This document shows, in pieces, positions 9,801 through 18,327 of a stretch of 25,108 bases of DNA. Position 1 is the first letter of the stretch. Every line of letters starts with the position of its first letter. The DNA lies in the NCBI RefSeq assembly GCF_000003605.2, contig NW_003116458.1:222884-247991 (forward strand). Direction: 5' to 3'. Both the position numbers and the translations under genes were made by a program. The notes beneath the pieces are model-generated. The model was not told the origin of the DNA. It made no database searches and saw only the letters and a list, made by a program, of their open reading frames with translations. The stretch comes from Saccoglossus kowalevskii. Its lineage: Eukaryota; Hemichordata; Enteropneusta; Harrimaniidae.

Positions 9801-11129
9801 TGTTGATTGCATGATAAATTATTAACATTACTTTTAATGCTCCATTGCAATGCCTATTTACTGCCTTTACTCTCAAAGCACCTATTAACATTTTCAATCA
9901 GTGTTTCATTTATTACCCACAATTCCATACTTGGATTTATCAAACATCAGTTATAAGTTAAGTGGATCATATTAAGACGTATAACGGTCATACATGAATA
10001 ATAGACCATTTTCCGTTCACTGCGAGAATCACACGTTATGCGTGCAATCGAACGTAAAAACAGGACAAACAAAAGTCATAGCGTCATAGTGGCGTCAAAC
10101 ATCGCGTGGGATTCAACAAACTTAAAATACGAAATAAAGAAATTTGAGTTGAAAATCAAATCGTTCGATTTTTACAGCAGACGTTCGACGCGCGTCTTTC
10201 ATGCATTTCGCGAGATCTCGCAACTGTACGGAAAATCACCTATTTACAGATATCATTATTCATATGGTGTGCTGGTTTACATTTCAGAGAAGTATATACT
10301 ATTTTCTGATGCTTTGTGAAAAGATTTGCTATAGTTGTAATTATACATCTTCAAATGTGAAATACCCCCCCCCCCCCCCCCCCAACAAAAACATGTGCAA
10401 TGAACCAAACTTTGAAGAAAAAAATCCACAAGCTTATCATCCTGGTTACCAAGATTTATAAATGGTGGAAAAGACAAAACACAAGCTGTTCAGTAACAAT
10501 AAAAATTGAACTTTTTTTGATAATAAATTGAAGAACAAGATAAAACATTTTATCATTTCATTACAATTCACATATACATTGTATACTCTCAAGCAAACAT
10601 CCCAACATAATTAAAGAACTTGCCAATTATATTTACACAACACAATAATTTATTTAACATTTAAATACTATAGTTACATACTTTTAATAATATTTTACAT
10701 ATATCTTGTTATTATTTTAAAACTCTTTTTTGCTGTACTTATCCTATGTAAATCTTTTTACACGGAGGCAATAAAGTTATTATTATTATCACGTGAGAAC
10801 TCCTATGCATTCACTTTGAACCTATTCTTGCAGATCACATACAATATTTATAGAACTGATACAATTTTCTGGTCATCCAGTAGATTTTAAGTCTTGTTGT
10901 AGATATTACATGTTTATTCCAACATTGAACTTGGACTAAGGCTCAATACAATACCGTATCTTAACATGGTATCGCTCATATTAGCAGACTGCACATTGCA
11001 AAATGAATTTCCGGTTTGTAATATTTCTATTTGTTTTCTTACAGGAAACTTCTCAAGAAGCTGAAGCTTATATCAGACAGTTCTACAGATGCCTCAGAGT
11101 CAGAGTCATGCCATGATTCGTCGACCTAA
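3621..11129 (+). CDS. 3' half of an unrecognised coiled-coil protein gene (five exons, 227 residues)
   Basis: The coding parts are 3621-3808, 4340-4646, 7475-7516, 9534-9595 and 11045-11129. Their lengths (188, 307, 42, 62, 85) total 684 nt, or 227 codons plus TAA. All four junctions use GT-AG and keep frame (split codons AG|C and AG|G, the others phase 0), which is strong internal evidence. Residues about 38-62 (heptad-like, rich in Ala/Arg/Lys/Glu), 63-165 and 180-208 are charged and helix-prone, typical of coiled coil. The end is a Ser/Asp/Glu-rich tail. No signal peptide, membrane segment or catalytic motif is visible, so a cytoplasmic or cytoskeletal/centrosomal scaffold role is only a guess. 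The protein continues N-terminally because exon 3621 opens on an acceptor in phase 0. I do not recognise the family. The introns are heavily loaded with transposons. Confidence 0.85.
3809..4339 (+). other. Intron A-B of the coiled-coil gene
   Basis: GT-AG bounded and AT-rich. No repeat or reading frame of note was found inside it. Confidence 0.8.
4340..4646 (+). CDS. Coiled-coil gene, exon B
   Basis: The exon is bounded by tattatttccag|C and GTCGAG|gtaagt, a near-perfect donor. The first base completes a Ser codon from exon A and 102 codons follow, ending in phase 0. The product has a charged helix (LREELEIEKD), a Lys/Pro-rich linker (about residues 78-95 of the visible protein), then a long heptad-like segment with regularly spaced Ile/Leu/Val and two Cys residues (SVCQQLEQCV). 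This is the longest and most convincing coding exon in the window. Confidence 0.9.
5178..5346 (-). mobile_element. Helentron/pearl-like element, family 1, degraded short copy
   Basis: It carries one unit's worth of the family 1 tandem repeat ('ccatttttggtaaaaagtga', 'cctctctcagatttgt', 'gatgatatcttcaattct') and a damaged 5' end ('gaaatgtgcattgct...cagccgagagactg') that lacks the TAGCTCCGCTGT motif. No 3' hairpin is present. It lies in intron B-C. Confidence 0.75.
5499..5507. repeat. Left target-site duplication GGTAGAGAA of the 585-bp MITE
   Basis: Exact 9-base match to 6093-6101 on the other side of the element. Confidence 0.8.
5508..6092. mobile_element. Complete 585-bp MITE with 9-bp target-site duplication
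   Basis: The terminal inverted repeats start TAGACTGGCGCAGTCGG at 5508 and end at 6092. The similarity continues about 95 bases inward (GCGAAATGGAGGTGTTAGC on both arms), with the right arm carrying an extra AT-rich stretch of about 25 bases. The flanks are identical: GGTAGAGAA at 5499-5507 and at 6093-6101. A 9-bp duplication suits Mutator-like or Merlin-like transposases; no transposase is present. The outermost 13 bases GACTGGCGCAGTC are themselves palindromic. It lies in intron B-C. Confidence 0.85.
6093..6101. repeat. Right target-site duplication GGTAGAGAA of the 585-bp MITE
   Basis: Exact 9-base match to 5499-5507. Confidence 0.8.
6198..6232. repeat. 3' terminal hairpin of family 2 element
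   Basis: CGGAC-GTA-GTCCG forms the inner stem. AGTCCCCGTT pairs with AACGGGAACT outside it, with one mismatch and two unpaired A. It sits two bases from the putative terminus (TTAG on the plus strand, CTAA on the element strand). Confidence 0.75.
6245..6299. repeat. GTGCGTGCATG-type microsatellite inside family 2 element
   Basis: Alternating GTGTGTCC, GTGCGTGC and ATGTGTGC runs form an imperfect simple repeat just inside the 3' hairpin. It matches in position the GACGGAC repeat of family 1. Confidence 0.8.
7475..7516 (+). CDS. Coiled-coil gene, exon C (42-nt microexon)
   Basis: This 14-codon exon lies between ttatttgtcatag and TTGAAG|gtaatt and is phase 0 on both sides, so skipping it would keep the frame. 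It encodes MDEFIQDQPALVLK, an acidic-then-hydrophobic stretch that bridges the helices of exons B and D. The acceptor is only 22 bases from the edge of a transposon (6196-7452). Support is the splice signals and the phase fit; it is too short to judge by composition. Confidence 0.7.
7517..8028 (+). other. Intron C-D, proximal part
   Basis: No exon or repeat recognised; ordinary intron sequence before the inserted element at 8029. Confidence 0.6.
8029..8523 (-). mobile_element. Helentron/pearl-like element, family 1, old copy
   Basis: The plus-strand left edge is TTAG with the family 3' hairpin (8031-8061, AGCTCTGCT...AGTGGAGCT, with mismatches). Diverged 157-bp units follow ('aaaaagtgatattttc', 'gctttgatacttacat', 'tcagatttgtt'). 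The GACGGAC microsatellite is lost and the 5' end is not recognisable, so the right boundary is approximate. It lies in intron C-D. Confidence 0.7.
8629..9099. repeat. 24-bp minisatellite with 72- and 144-bp higher-order periods
   Basis: About 19 tandem copies of a 24-bp unit, typically ACTGTGATTGG + TCAGATTCTACAA. Units alternate in the order CTACAA, CTACAA, AAACAA (72-bp period). Every second AAACAA unit carries ATTAGT instead of ATTGGT (144-bp period); two full 144-bp blocks appear identical. Outer units (8640-8680, 9050-9099) are more diverged. Because 24 is a multiple of 3, one frame stays open from 8640 to 9101 (153 residues, VIGQILQT repeats), which I regard as incidental. It lies inside intron C-D. 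Fifteen of 19 units keep ATTGG, an inverted CCAAT motif. Confidence 0.95.
9100..9533 (+). other. Intron C-D, distal part
   Basis: No feature recognised apart from a good pyrimidine tract just before exon D. Confidence 0.6.
9534..9595 (+). CDS. Coiled-coil gene, exon D
   Basis: The acceptor is cttgtctttttatag and the donor is GAAAAG|gtaag. The exon begins in phase 0 and ends with two bases of a split Arg codon. It encodes QLEHELEKLLEKSRADENEK, an almost ideal coiled-coil heptad with Leu at the core positions. It joins exon E in frame. Confidence 0.87.
10010..10230. other. CpG-rich patch with an open frame, unidentified
   Basis: A dense cluster of CG dinucleotides (for example TTCGACGCGCGTC and TTTCGCGAGATCTCGC) in an otherwise CpG-poor intron. 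A frame at 10038-10319 (93 residues, Lys/Arg/Tyr-rich) is open across it, without splice context or a domain I recognise. It could be a recent unmethylated insertion, a relic of a mobile element or an internal regulatory patch. Confidence 0.35.
10365..10383. repeat. Poly-C run (19 C)
   Basis: Uninterrupted homopolymer; the exact length is prone to sequencing error. Confidence 0.9.
10735..10790 (+). mobile_element. Retrotransposon-like 3' tail with (TTA)n
   Basis: 'acacggaggcaataaagtta' followed by TTATTATTATTA resembles the 3' ends of invertebrate non-LTR elements, which finish in AATAAAG plus a trinucleotide repeat. The body upstream is not recognisable, so only the tail is called. Confidence 0.35.
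11045..11129 (+). CDS. Coiled-coil gene, terminal coding exon E with stop codon
   Basis: The acceptor is tttgttttcttacag. The first G completes Arg, then KLLKKLKLISDS continues the basic helix. The protein ends in a Ser/Asp/Glu-rich tail (SSTDASESESCHDSST) and TAA at 11127-11129. The acidic Ser run resembles a casein-kinase-2-type phosphorylation region; this is inference only. Confidence 0.87.
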
Positions 11130-11725
11130 TATTTGGATCTGCAAAATTGCACTAGCTGGCACAATGGTGTCAGAGTACACCATGAGAAGAGGGACCCCTC
11201 TCTCATTAATCATTTCCACATATAGTTGCACACTGTGTTGTGGGTGATGACTTTTGAACTGATGATGAACTACGTGTCAATATGATGAGCATCACTCATT
11301 TTTTTAATGGACTTATAACTCTAGCTGACAATGACTCGCTGAAATGATGTTACAGGAGTAAAACAAAATGTGGATATGGAATATGCCAAGTAAATATTTA
11401 TATATAAACGGACAGACTTCCATGCTACCTTCAAAATCAGTGGCTCTTTGTACATGTATATGTAGATCAGCATTAAGTTATTTCTAGGGATAAATTGAGG
11501 TGTTATATATCGACTTTATACATCTCATAGATTTGGCTGAATATTCAAGTAGGCTCACTTTTACATTGTTCTTAAGGTAGAGATATGAGAAAGTCGTGTT
11601 TTAATTATATTTTAATGCGTTTTGAGTCTGCAAAATAAGAGTTTGCAGTCATTCTTAGGTGAATGAATTGTGCACCTAATTTCCCATAACTTACAGGTTA
11701 AGTAGTCTAAGAAATTGTTTTTATT

Positions 11726-12010
11726 TACTCCTATGTGTGAAGCACACATTGGTTGTCATTGTGGTTACCCTGTTTGTGTGTCTGTATGACTGTTCCACCA
11801 TTATCTCAAGTAGCAATCATCGCATTTCAATGAAACTTGGTATGATGTTCTGGAAAACAGATAGACCTGATTAGTTTGGGGTTAAAATCTGTGTATACTA
11901 ATTATCTAATTTGCATAATAATTAGTCAATTTTCAGCTTTTCTACTAATATCTCATTTTTTTTAACCAGTAATTACCACCACAAGTCTATGCTGATGTCA
12001 ACCTAAAATA
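11726..12010 (+). mobile_element. Relic of a third hairpin-ended repeat family
   Basis: It opens with a perfect hairpin ATGTGTG-AAG-CACACAT (11733-11749). A GTTTGTGTGTCTGTATG run follows, then 'caatgaaacttggtatgatg' and other low-complexity sequence. The layout (hairpin, GT-rich simple repeat, AT-rich body) parallels one end of families 1 and 2, but no other end or CTAA is found. Boundaries are approximate. It lies in the presumed 3' UTR. Confidence 0.4.
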
Positions 12011-12239
12011 ACGTGAGATTATATGTTTATCACATACATATTTCCACAATATGACATAGTGAAACAAGGGAGTGTTCACTGTGGAATTATTGCTGAAATA
12101 ACACCAATACAAATAGATAGCACTGCCTTTGTTGACACTACAGTGTTCTATTTCACACAAACGTCAGGCTTACAATGTCTGATTCAATTGTGATATTAAT
12201 TATTATTATTATGTTTCAACCCCCAAAAAAGAGCTGAAT

Positions 12240-12245
12240 AATAAA
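12240..12245 (+). promoter_or_regulatory. Candidate polyadenylation signal AATAAA (proximal)
   Basis: The first canonical hexamer after the stop at 11129, in AT-rich context. Confidence 0.3.
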
Positions 12246-12353
12246 ATTCTAAAAATACACACGTGAGATTGCCAAAATGAACCATTGTTATTTTACCATA
12301 TATATCCCCGAAGAACGTTCAGGTACTGCATGCAATGAAAAAAGTTCGGCAAT

Positions 12354-12367
12354 ATGTGACGTCACAT
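12354..12367. promoter_or_regulatory. 14-bp palindrome containing a full CRE (TGACGTCA)
   Basis: ATGTGACGTCACAT is perfectly palindromic and its core is the consensus CREB/ATF site. Nothing nearby shows that it works as a promoter; it lies in the presumed 3' UTR. Confidence 0.35.
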
Positions 12368-12661
12368 TCTGGTGATTTGGGTTTTTAATCTGTCCTGTCT
12401 TATGTCACACTGTGGTGATACGAGAGTTACGCATGCGATAAATTGCTGTAGTCCCGTGTTTAGGAAATTATTGATGTCTTGAATTGTAAACTAGTTATTA
12501 TAAATTTTTTTCTCTGTCTCTACCTTAAGTAGATTTTAATACCAATTACACTTGTCAACAGTATTTCTAATTAATTATCCTGAGACAGTATTTCAAGATT
12601 ATTATATTAATATAAAAATTGTACATATTTCTGTATTCTATATTTCTAATGGCTTAATTGC

Positions 12662-12667
12662 AATAAA
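12662..12667 (+). promoter_or_regulatory. Candidate polyadenylation signal AATAAA (distal)
   Basis: A canonical hexamer in sequence that follows the stop codon by 1.5 kb. An A-run begins at 12675. A proximal AATAAA lies at 12240-12245. I cannot tell which is used. Confidence 0.35.
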
Positions 12668-12964
12668 ATTAGTGAAAAAAAAATAAATTGAATAATAACT
12701 TATAGTTTTCAGAGCCTAAGAATACCAGTAATGAATTGTTGTTCACTATGAGTCGTGTACTTTACATACAATGTTGTAAAATGAACTACATGTGGTCACT
12801 GTGTATTTTTTTTTTAATTTATTTATTCATTTCGGAGTGTCTTGTTGACCAGACTCCACCCAGGTGGGCTGATGCACTGGGTATTTTCATTGTATATACA
12901 TGTCACACATTTAAAAACTTTGGGGGAAATTAGGGACACCATATCAGAAAAAATACAGCAGGAT

Positions 12965-13275
12965 TTAAAGGGCGGTAGTCGTCACGGCGCGCATGCGCGA
13001 GATATATGGGTCTCGTATAAATAAATATGGCGACTTTGACTGTTGTGCAGATCCACGAGTACAAACTGACTGAGACATTACCAACTTTAATTAGGTATTT
13101 TTTAAGTGGCCGGAAAGTATGGAAGGAGTCACCGGTGATAATTAATGCAAGTCACGCCAAGGTCAAACCTTGGTAATGTGATTTCCATTAGAAGAGAGCA
13201 TTTGGATTGTGGGACAATAAATGTTTATCAACACAAACGTCGCACATGCACAGCGTGATGACTGTCGCTCTTTAA
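12965..13275. mobile_element. MITE with TTAA target duplication (Kolobok/piggyBac-like)
   Basis: TTAA lies at 12965-12968 and 13272-13275. Inside these are inverted termini AGGGCGGTAGTCGTCACGG (left) and AGAGCGACAGTCATCACG (right, read in reverse). Similarity extends about 35 bases through GCGCATGCGCGA versus GTGCATGTGCGA. The body is about 303 bp with no transposase. TTAA duplication fits the Kolobok or piggyBac superfamilies; AGGG-like ends favour Kolobok (inference). Confidence 0.7.
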
Positions 13276-14379
13276 ATGCTATGCTTTAGTTCTAGACCCC
13301 CCTCTCAAAGCAGTGTATTGTTTCAATGTTCCCATCACATTGAAATATTGTGAGGAATGTGGAGGTGATACAGAACGGGTTAATTTGAATACAAACGCCT
13401 GTCAATGTTATCACTGTGAAGTGAAAACAAACATGTTTCTCATGTAAAATCCGGAAATAATTCTGTATCCACCCTTTTCTTGGAATTTTAGTTAAAGTAT
13501 GCCCTCTATGGCAATAATTACACGTGATACAATGTCCTTTTATTTTTTGACAGGGTCCAATTAAGCTGCTTTTGCATGAATACTACAAATACACTATAGT
13601 TACTATCTTACATCTGCAATAGAGGCGCATACAAGCCAGTAATACAGTGTTTATTCATATGATACAGATGTCAAGTTGTTTTGTTAAACAGTACATGTGC
13701 ATAATTTGTCAAAGATTTCTATCTCAATGGACAGCCAAATGTTTGAAAATGTTAATGGCTTTATTTAATGAACAATTGTGTGAAATTTTGGGTTGAGTTT
13801 GAAGTTGACTGGATTTTGTATTCTAGCCATTAGCAGGACAATTAAAAACAAAGGAATGCATCATACTTGACAGAGGGCAGACATGTACAAACAAAACATT
13901 GTTAACCCTTCTGTTAGTGAAGCCTGGGTAACTATAGCCTAAATTCATTGTTTTATAGTATTTCATTTATAGAATAGGTAATACTATTTATCTACCACTT
14001 CACTAGAATTGTTTTTTATCTGTTCTAAATATATAAATAAATACTATTTGATGGTGCAATAAAACATTGCTGTTGATTCTAATAGTGTGTACATGCTTTA
14101 AGGTTGGTATACTTTGTCCGATTTATCTGTGATTCAGATTGTGTCTGATCAGATTTTGACATGTTCAATTTTATCAGATTAATCTTGATGAAATTGCATG
14201 AGATAAATAAACATCTATTCTTACATCAGATAATTTAGATTGTGTGAACCAGATTTTGGGAATTAAAATCTACCTAGAGCAGCTTTTTGACAAATTCTCC
14301 ATTGCTGGGCTTATTGTATCTAAGCGCTGACATTTTTAGTTACAAATGTATTACAGAAATATATTACTAGAAGCAACGC
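13276..14379. other. No gene identified
   Basis: AT-rich intergenic sequence. CAGATT and its variants recur around 14130-14250, but I find no regular period, exon or transposon boundary. Confidence 0.5.
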
Positions 14380-14441
14380 CCCTGCTTGGTTTTGAACTTA
14401 CAACTGAAGGCTAGCATCTTGTCTTTTGATCTACCAAGAAT
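14380..14441 (-). mobile_element. tRNA-like SINE head, degraded
   Basis: On the minus strand TTGGTAGATCAA (A-box-like, 14425-14436) is followed by GTTCAAAAC (B box, 14389-14397), giving normal tRNA spacing, and then AAGCAGGGGC. The A box is decayed. Sequence downstream on the minus strand (toward 14340) may be the SINE body, but I cannot delimit it. Confidence 0.45.
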
Positions 14442-14895
14442 TCAATGACATTAGCCAGATTGTAAATCTTGTCAGGTTCGAAGCGTATTTAGTTTGATTA
14501 TGCAGTGTAACATCAACCAGCAACGACTTGTGTGTAGATGTTACATACAAAGCACAAACATGCACAAACACCTAAACATAATTGGCCAGTACAAACTACA
14601 GGTATGGTTGATGTATTGTTAGTCAAATAAAGTAGTGTATTCTTTCATATATTTGACTTCCATTCAGACCTGCAGCTCTAATGTTGTTCAAATGTCAACA
14701 AATACACTCCCGTCAACATAAAATCAGTTCTGTGAAAAAACACCCATACATTGTACCTGGGAGTGAATTTTAATCTGGGGCACACCATTCCTTAGATGCT
14801 TGTGTGGCAGTTTTTGGGCTGCACACAACACACCCGATGCTCTTTTGTTAAATCCTTTCGATCTACAGCCTACATTTATATGACAAAAAAAACAA
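14442..14895. other. No gene identified
   Basis: Spacer between the tRNA-like relic and the large repeat element. No supported exon or repeat. Confidence 0.5.
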
Positions 14896-14959
14896 AACAA
14901 GCAGCCTATCGGCTGAGATAGCTCTGCTGTTAGAAATGCACATTTCAATTAAAGAACTG

Positions 14960-16260
14960 AAGACATCATCAGAAAATGAACAATATGTATAGTATCAAAG
15001 CAATCGGACTTACAGTTTTTAACAAGAAGTCGAAAATATCACTTTCTACCAAAAATGACCAAAATATTCACCAAAATTAGAGAATTGAAGATATCATCAC
15101 GAAATGAACAAATCTGAGAAAGGTCTACATGTAGTATCTATATATGTAATATCAAAGCAATTGAACTTTTGGTTTTTAACAAGAAGTCGAAAATATCACT
15201 TTTTACCAAATATGACAAAAATATTCACCAAAATTATAGAATCCAAGATATCATCACGAAATGAACAAATCTGAGAAAGGTCTACACGTAGTATCTAAAT
15301 ATGTAATATCAAAGCAATTCAACTATTGGTTTTTAACAAGAAGTCGAAAATATCACTTTTTATCAAAAATTACAAAAATATTCACGAAAATTAGAGAATT
15401 GAAGACATCATCACAAAATGAACAAATCTGAGAGAGGTCCACATGTAGTACCTATATATGTAATATCAAAGCAATCGGACTTGTGGTTTTTAACAAGAAG
15501 TCAAAAATATCACTTTTTACCAAAAATTACAAAAATATTCACCAAAATTAGAGAATTGAAGATATCATCACAAAATGAACAAATCTGAGAGAGGTCCACA
15601 TGTAGTACCTATATATGTAGTATCAAAGCAATTGGACTTGCGGTTTTTAACAAGAAGTCGAAAATATAACTTTTTACCAAAAATTACAAAAATATTCACG
15701 AAAATTAGAGAATTGAAGATATCATCACAAAATGAACAAATCTGAGAGAGGTCCACATGTAGTACCTATATATGTAATATCAAAGCAATCGGACTTGTGG
15801 TTTTAACAAGAAGTCGAAAATATCACTTTTTACCAAAAATACAAAAATATTCACCAAAATTAGAGAATTGAAGATATCATTACAAAATGAACAAATCTGA
15901 GAGAGGTCGACATGTAGTACCTATATATGTAAATATCAAAGCAATTGGACTTGCGGTTTTCAACAAGAAGTCGAAAATATCACTTTTTACCAAAAATGAC
16001 AAAAATATTCACCAAAATTAGAGAATTAAAGATATCATTACAAAATGAACAAATCTGAGAGAGGTCCACATGTAGTACCTATATATGTAATATCAAAGCA
16101 ATTGCACTTGCGGTTTTCAACAAGAAGTCGAAAATATCACTTTTTACTAAAAATGACAAAAATATTCACCAAAATTAGAGAATTGAAGATATCATCATGA
16201 AATGAACAAATCTGAGAGAGGTCTACCCAAGGTACATATACACCAAGTATCAAAGCATTC
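14960..16260 (+). repeat. Tandem array of about eight 157-bp units
   Basis: The landmark AATCTGAG recurs at 15111, 15268, 15425, 15582, 15739, 15894, 16052 and 16209, spacings of 157, 157, 157, 157, 155, 158 and 157. Units are around 90% alike by eye. The last unit changes to 'tctacccaaggtacatatac', a variant also found at the last unit of the copy at 21567-22832. Confidence 0.93.
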
Positions 16261-16354
16261 AGGCTTGTAGTTTTCAAGAAGAAGTCGAAAAAGTAAAACA
16301 TTGACACGGACGACGGACGACGGACGACGACGACGGACAATCACTCATATGATA

Positions 16355-16385
16355 AGCTCCGCTCGACAAAGTCGACAGCGGAGCT
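16355..16385. repeat. 3' hairpin of family 1 element, inner copy
   Basis: AGCTCCGCT-CGAC-AAA-GTCG-AC-AGCGGAGCT: a 13-bp stem with a two-base bulge and three-base loop, followed by AA (CTAA). Confidence 0.9.
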
Positions 16386-16435
16386 AAAAAGTAAAACATT
16401 GACACGGACGACGACGGACAATCACTCATATGATA

Positions 16436-16466
16436 AGCTCCGCTCGACAAAGTCGACAGCGGAGCT
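16436..16466. repeat. 3' hairpin of family 1 element, outer copy
   Basis: Identical to the hairpin 81 bases upstream. The element ends CTAA at 16465-16468. Confidence 0.9.
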
Positions 16467-16468
16467 AA

Positions 16469-18327
16469 TAAATGTATGTACCATATATTATTTTTGTTTA
16501 AGGTTGTACATGTTATAGTATTGTCCTCTATTTAAAATTACCCAGGATATTATAATTGGTCCATTAACTTATAAATATTTAGTATTTTTCAGCATTCCTA
16601 TCAAATGTACACAGGTGACTACAACTGTCCAGGTAACCTAAATGATAAATGTTAATTCCAGGTAGAAGCTAATTTCCACCTTAGCGAAATGTATCAGTTG
16701 AAATTACACAACAAGGTGCAATCCACATGTTCATAAAATAGTATATTGTGATATAGTATGAAACAGAACCAAAGATAGGGGTTTTAGTGTTAGTGTGAAA
16801 TGAATCTCTTACATACATATTATATCAGTATACAGTTAGCAGTTAATGCAAAAGTGCTCCTAGAATACAAAGAAGTACAGAAGCATTCACACTCACTATG
16901 CATTTTGCCATGTACTACATATTTAACCATAATAGCTAGAATATAAATCTTTACATGGTGTTAACCAGCTTGATTAACTGCTTGACTGTATATCGAAAAT
17001 TAAATCTTCAGTCTGGTCACAATCTCTATGGAGAATTAAACACTTTCCTAGGGAGGGTTTAATGAAAATAACATTACCATTTAATCTTAGTAGTATATTT
17101 CGTAGCCCTCTCTCCCAATCACAAAAAACACAAGGCAATCAATTCAAGGCAAGTTAGAGGATCCAAACACGCATATGGTATTATTATCAATTTCAATTCA
17201 TGTTAGAGTATAGCCATAACAAAAATCCTACTCTGTTATCTGATCAACACAGATATTAGCCACAACACCACCTGTGTTTGTATAAATCCCTTACATGACT
17301 GTGGGAGACCATTCCAGCAGTGTATCCTGATATATTATCCACAACAGATGCTGCATTAAAACCAAAAAGATGTTTTGTTTACTGTGGCCAGTATCACTAA
17401 CCATTATTTTAGTAGAGACATCATACATGTAGATATCTAAATAAACCAAACAATCCTTAAAAATTATATGTAGGCTTACATATGGCTGCAATGTGTATTT
17501 AAAAACAGTTATATTTGTTATAGTTGAGAGTAATAATAAATATTTTCTATTATTATAATAGTTTATAATATCAAAACCCATATTCTGACTCTGAATAGCA
17601 TTATATTAAAGGAATATGAAATAAAGATGAATATTTCATATCATATTCATACATGTACTCATATGACAGTTTTATTGCTAGTTTCTCACAATAAACTAGC
17701 AAGGAGATTCAAGAAATGACAACTATAGTTCTTCATTTACAACAGATGTGCGCTTCAGATGATGTGTATCACTGCAAACTACATGGGGTCAAAGGGAAAG
17801 GTTGACCAGTATAACATTAAAGGAAGTCTACATGTATACTCAGGACAAGAATGCACCATGTAAACAACCATTTTAAAATATAAAGTCTGATGAAAGAATA
17901 AAAACAGCCAGTCACAAACAAAACAAGTCAAACTCCACTTATCCTCAAACACTTTGAATATCAATTAATATTCATTGAATGACAACTGCGCTTTTTTTAT
18001 AGTTTCATCCTGAGATATGACAACAGATGAATAAATTCAATCCTTATTACAGTACATGTATCTTCACATACATACAATTTCATCTGCAGCCAAGATAAAA
18101 ACTTGTAAAAGAAAATGGCATCAAATACACAGACAGCAAGCATTAGACTCAAAGGCATGCAACAAAGACTTATGTACCATTGACATATTTATGACCTACA
18201 GGGGTATATAGTTTTGCCAACAGAGATGGGAAAACACCACTGATGATAAAACATTAAGAACTCACCCCACTATATCTATAGAAGCACCGGTATTATAAAA
18301 ATGCAAACTCTAATAGCGTAATACAAT
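16469..18327. other. No gene identified
   Basis: AT-rich intergenic sequence. Open frames on the minus strand (17291-17581, 17779-17964) have no domain or splice context. If the weak minus-strand ORF at 18328-18468 is real, part of this could be its 3' UTR. Confidence 0.4.
17675..17702. repeat. Perfect 10-bp stem-loop
   Basis: TTGCTAGTTT and AAACTAGCAA flank an 8-base loop. No promoter or processing signals identify it; function unknown. Confidence 0.5.

Larger units (their letters stand above)
9596..11044 (+). other. Intron D-E of the coiled-coil gene
   Basis: GT-AG bounded. It holds a CpG-rich patch (10010-10230), a poly-C run (10365-10383) and a retrotransposon-like tail (10735-10790), listed separately. 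The rest is AT-rich and featureless. Confidence 0.8.
11130..12690 (+). other. Probable 3' UTR of the coiled-coil gene
   Basis: AT-rich sequence without coding potential follows the stop codon. The first canonical AATAAA I find is at 12240-12245. A second at 12662-12667 is followed within ten bases by an A-rich stretch. A transcript ending near 12.26 kb or 12.68 kb would carry a 1.1-1.5 kb 3' UTR containing a repeat relic (11726-12010) and a 14-bp palindrome (12354-12367). The end site is inferred. Confidence 0.45.
14896..16468 (+). mobile_element. Helentron/pearl-like element, family 1, full copy with eight 157-bp units
   Basis: The 5' end AACAAGCAGCC is at 14896. It includes a CAGCC/GGCTG mini-hairpin and the subterminal repeat TAGCTCTGCTGT (14919-14930), then 'gcacatttcaattaaagaac'. 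The core is about eight tandem 157-bp units. The 3' end has a GACGGAC microsatellite, 'caatcactcatatgataag', a hairpin and CTAA, and this terminal module is present twice (hairpins 16355-16385 and 16436-16466). The 12-base 5' motif matches the reverse complement of the 3' hairpin arm at 11 of 12 positions. No transposase is encoded, so movement would depend on a partner supplied in trans. Confidence 0.85.

Noticed and set aside
10277-10477. Minus-strand frame with a run of glycines
   Set aside because: The glycines come from translating the poly-C tract at 10365-10383.
12842-13024. Plus-strand 60-residue frame
   Set aside because: It runs across the left end of the TTAA MITE and has no splice support.
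14960-16340. Minus-strand reading frames at 15568-15756 and 16137-16340 as genes
   Set aside because: They lie wholly inside the 157-bp tandem units and repeat with them; they are chance frames in a transposon.
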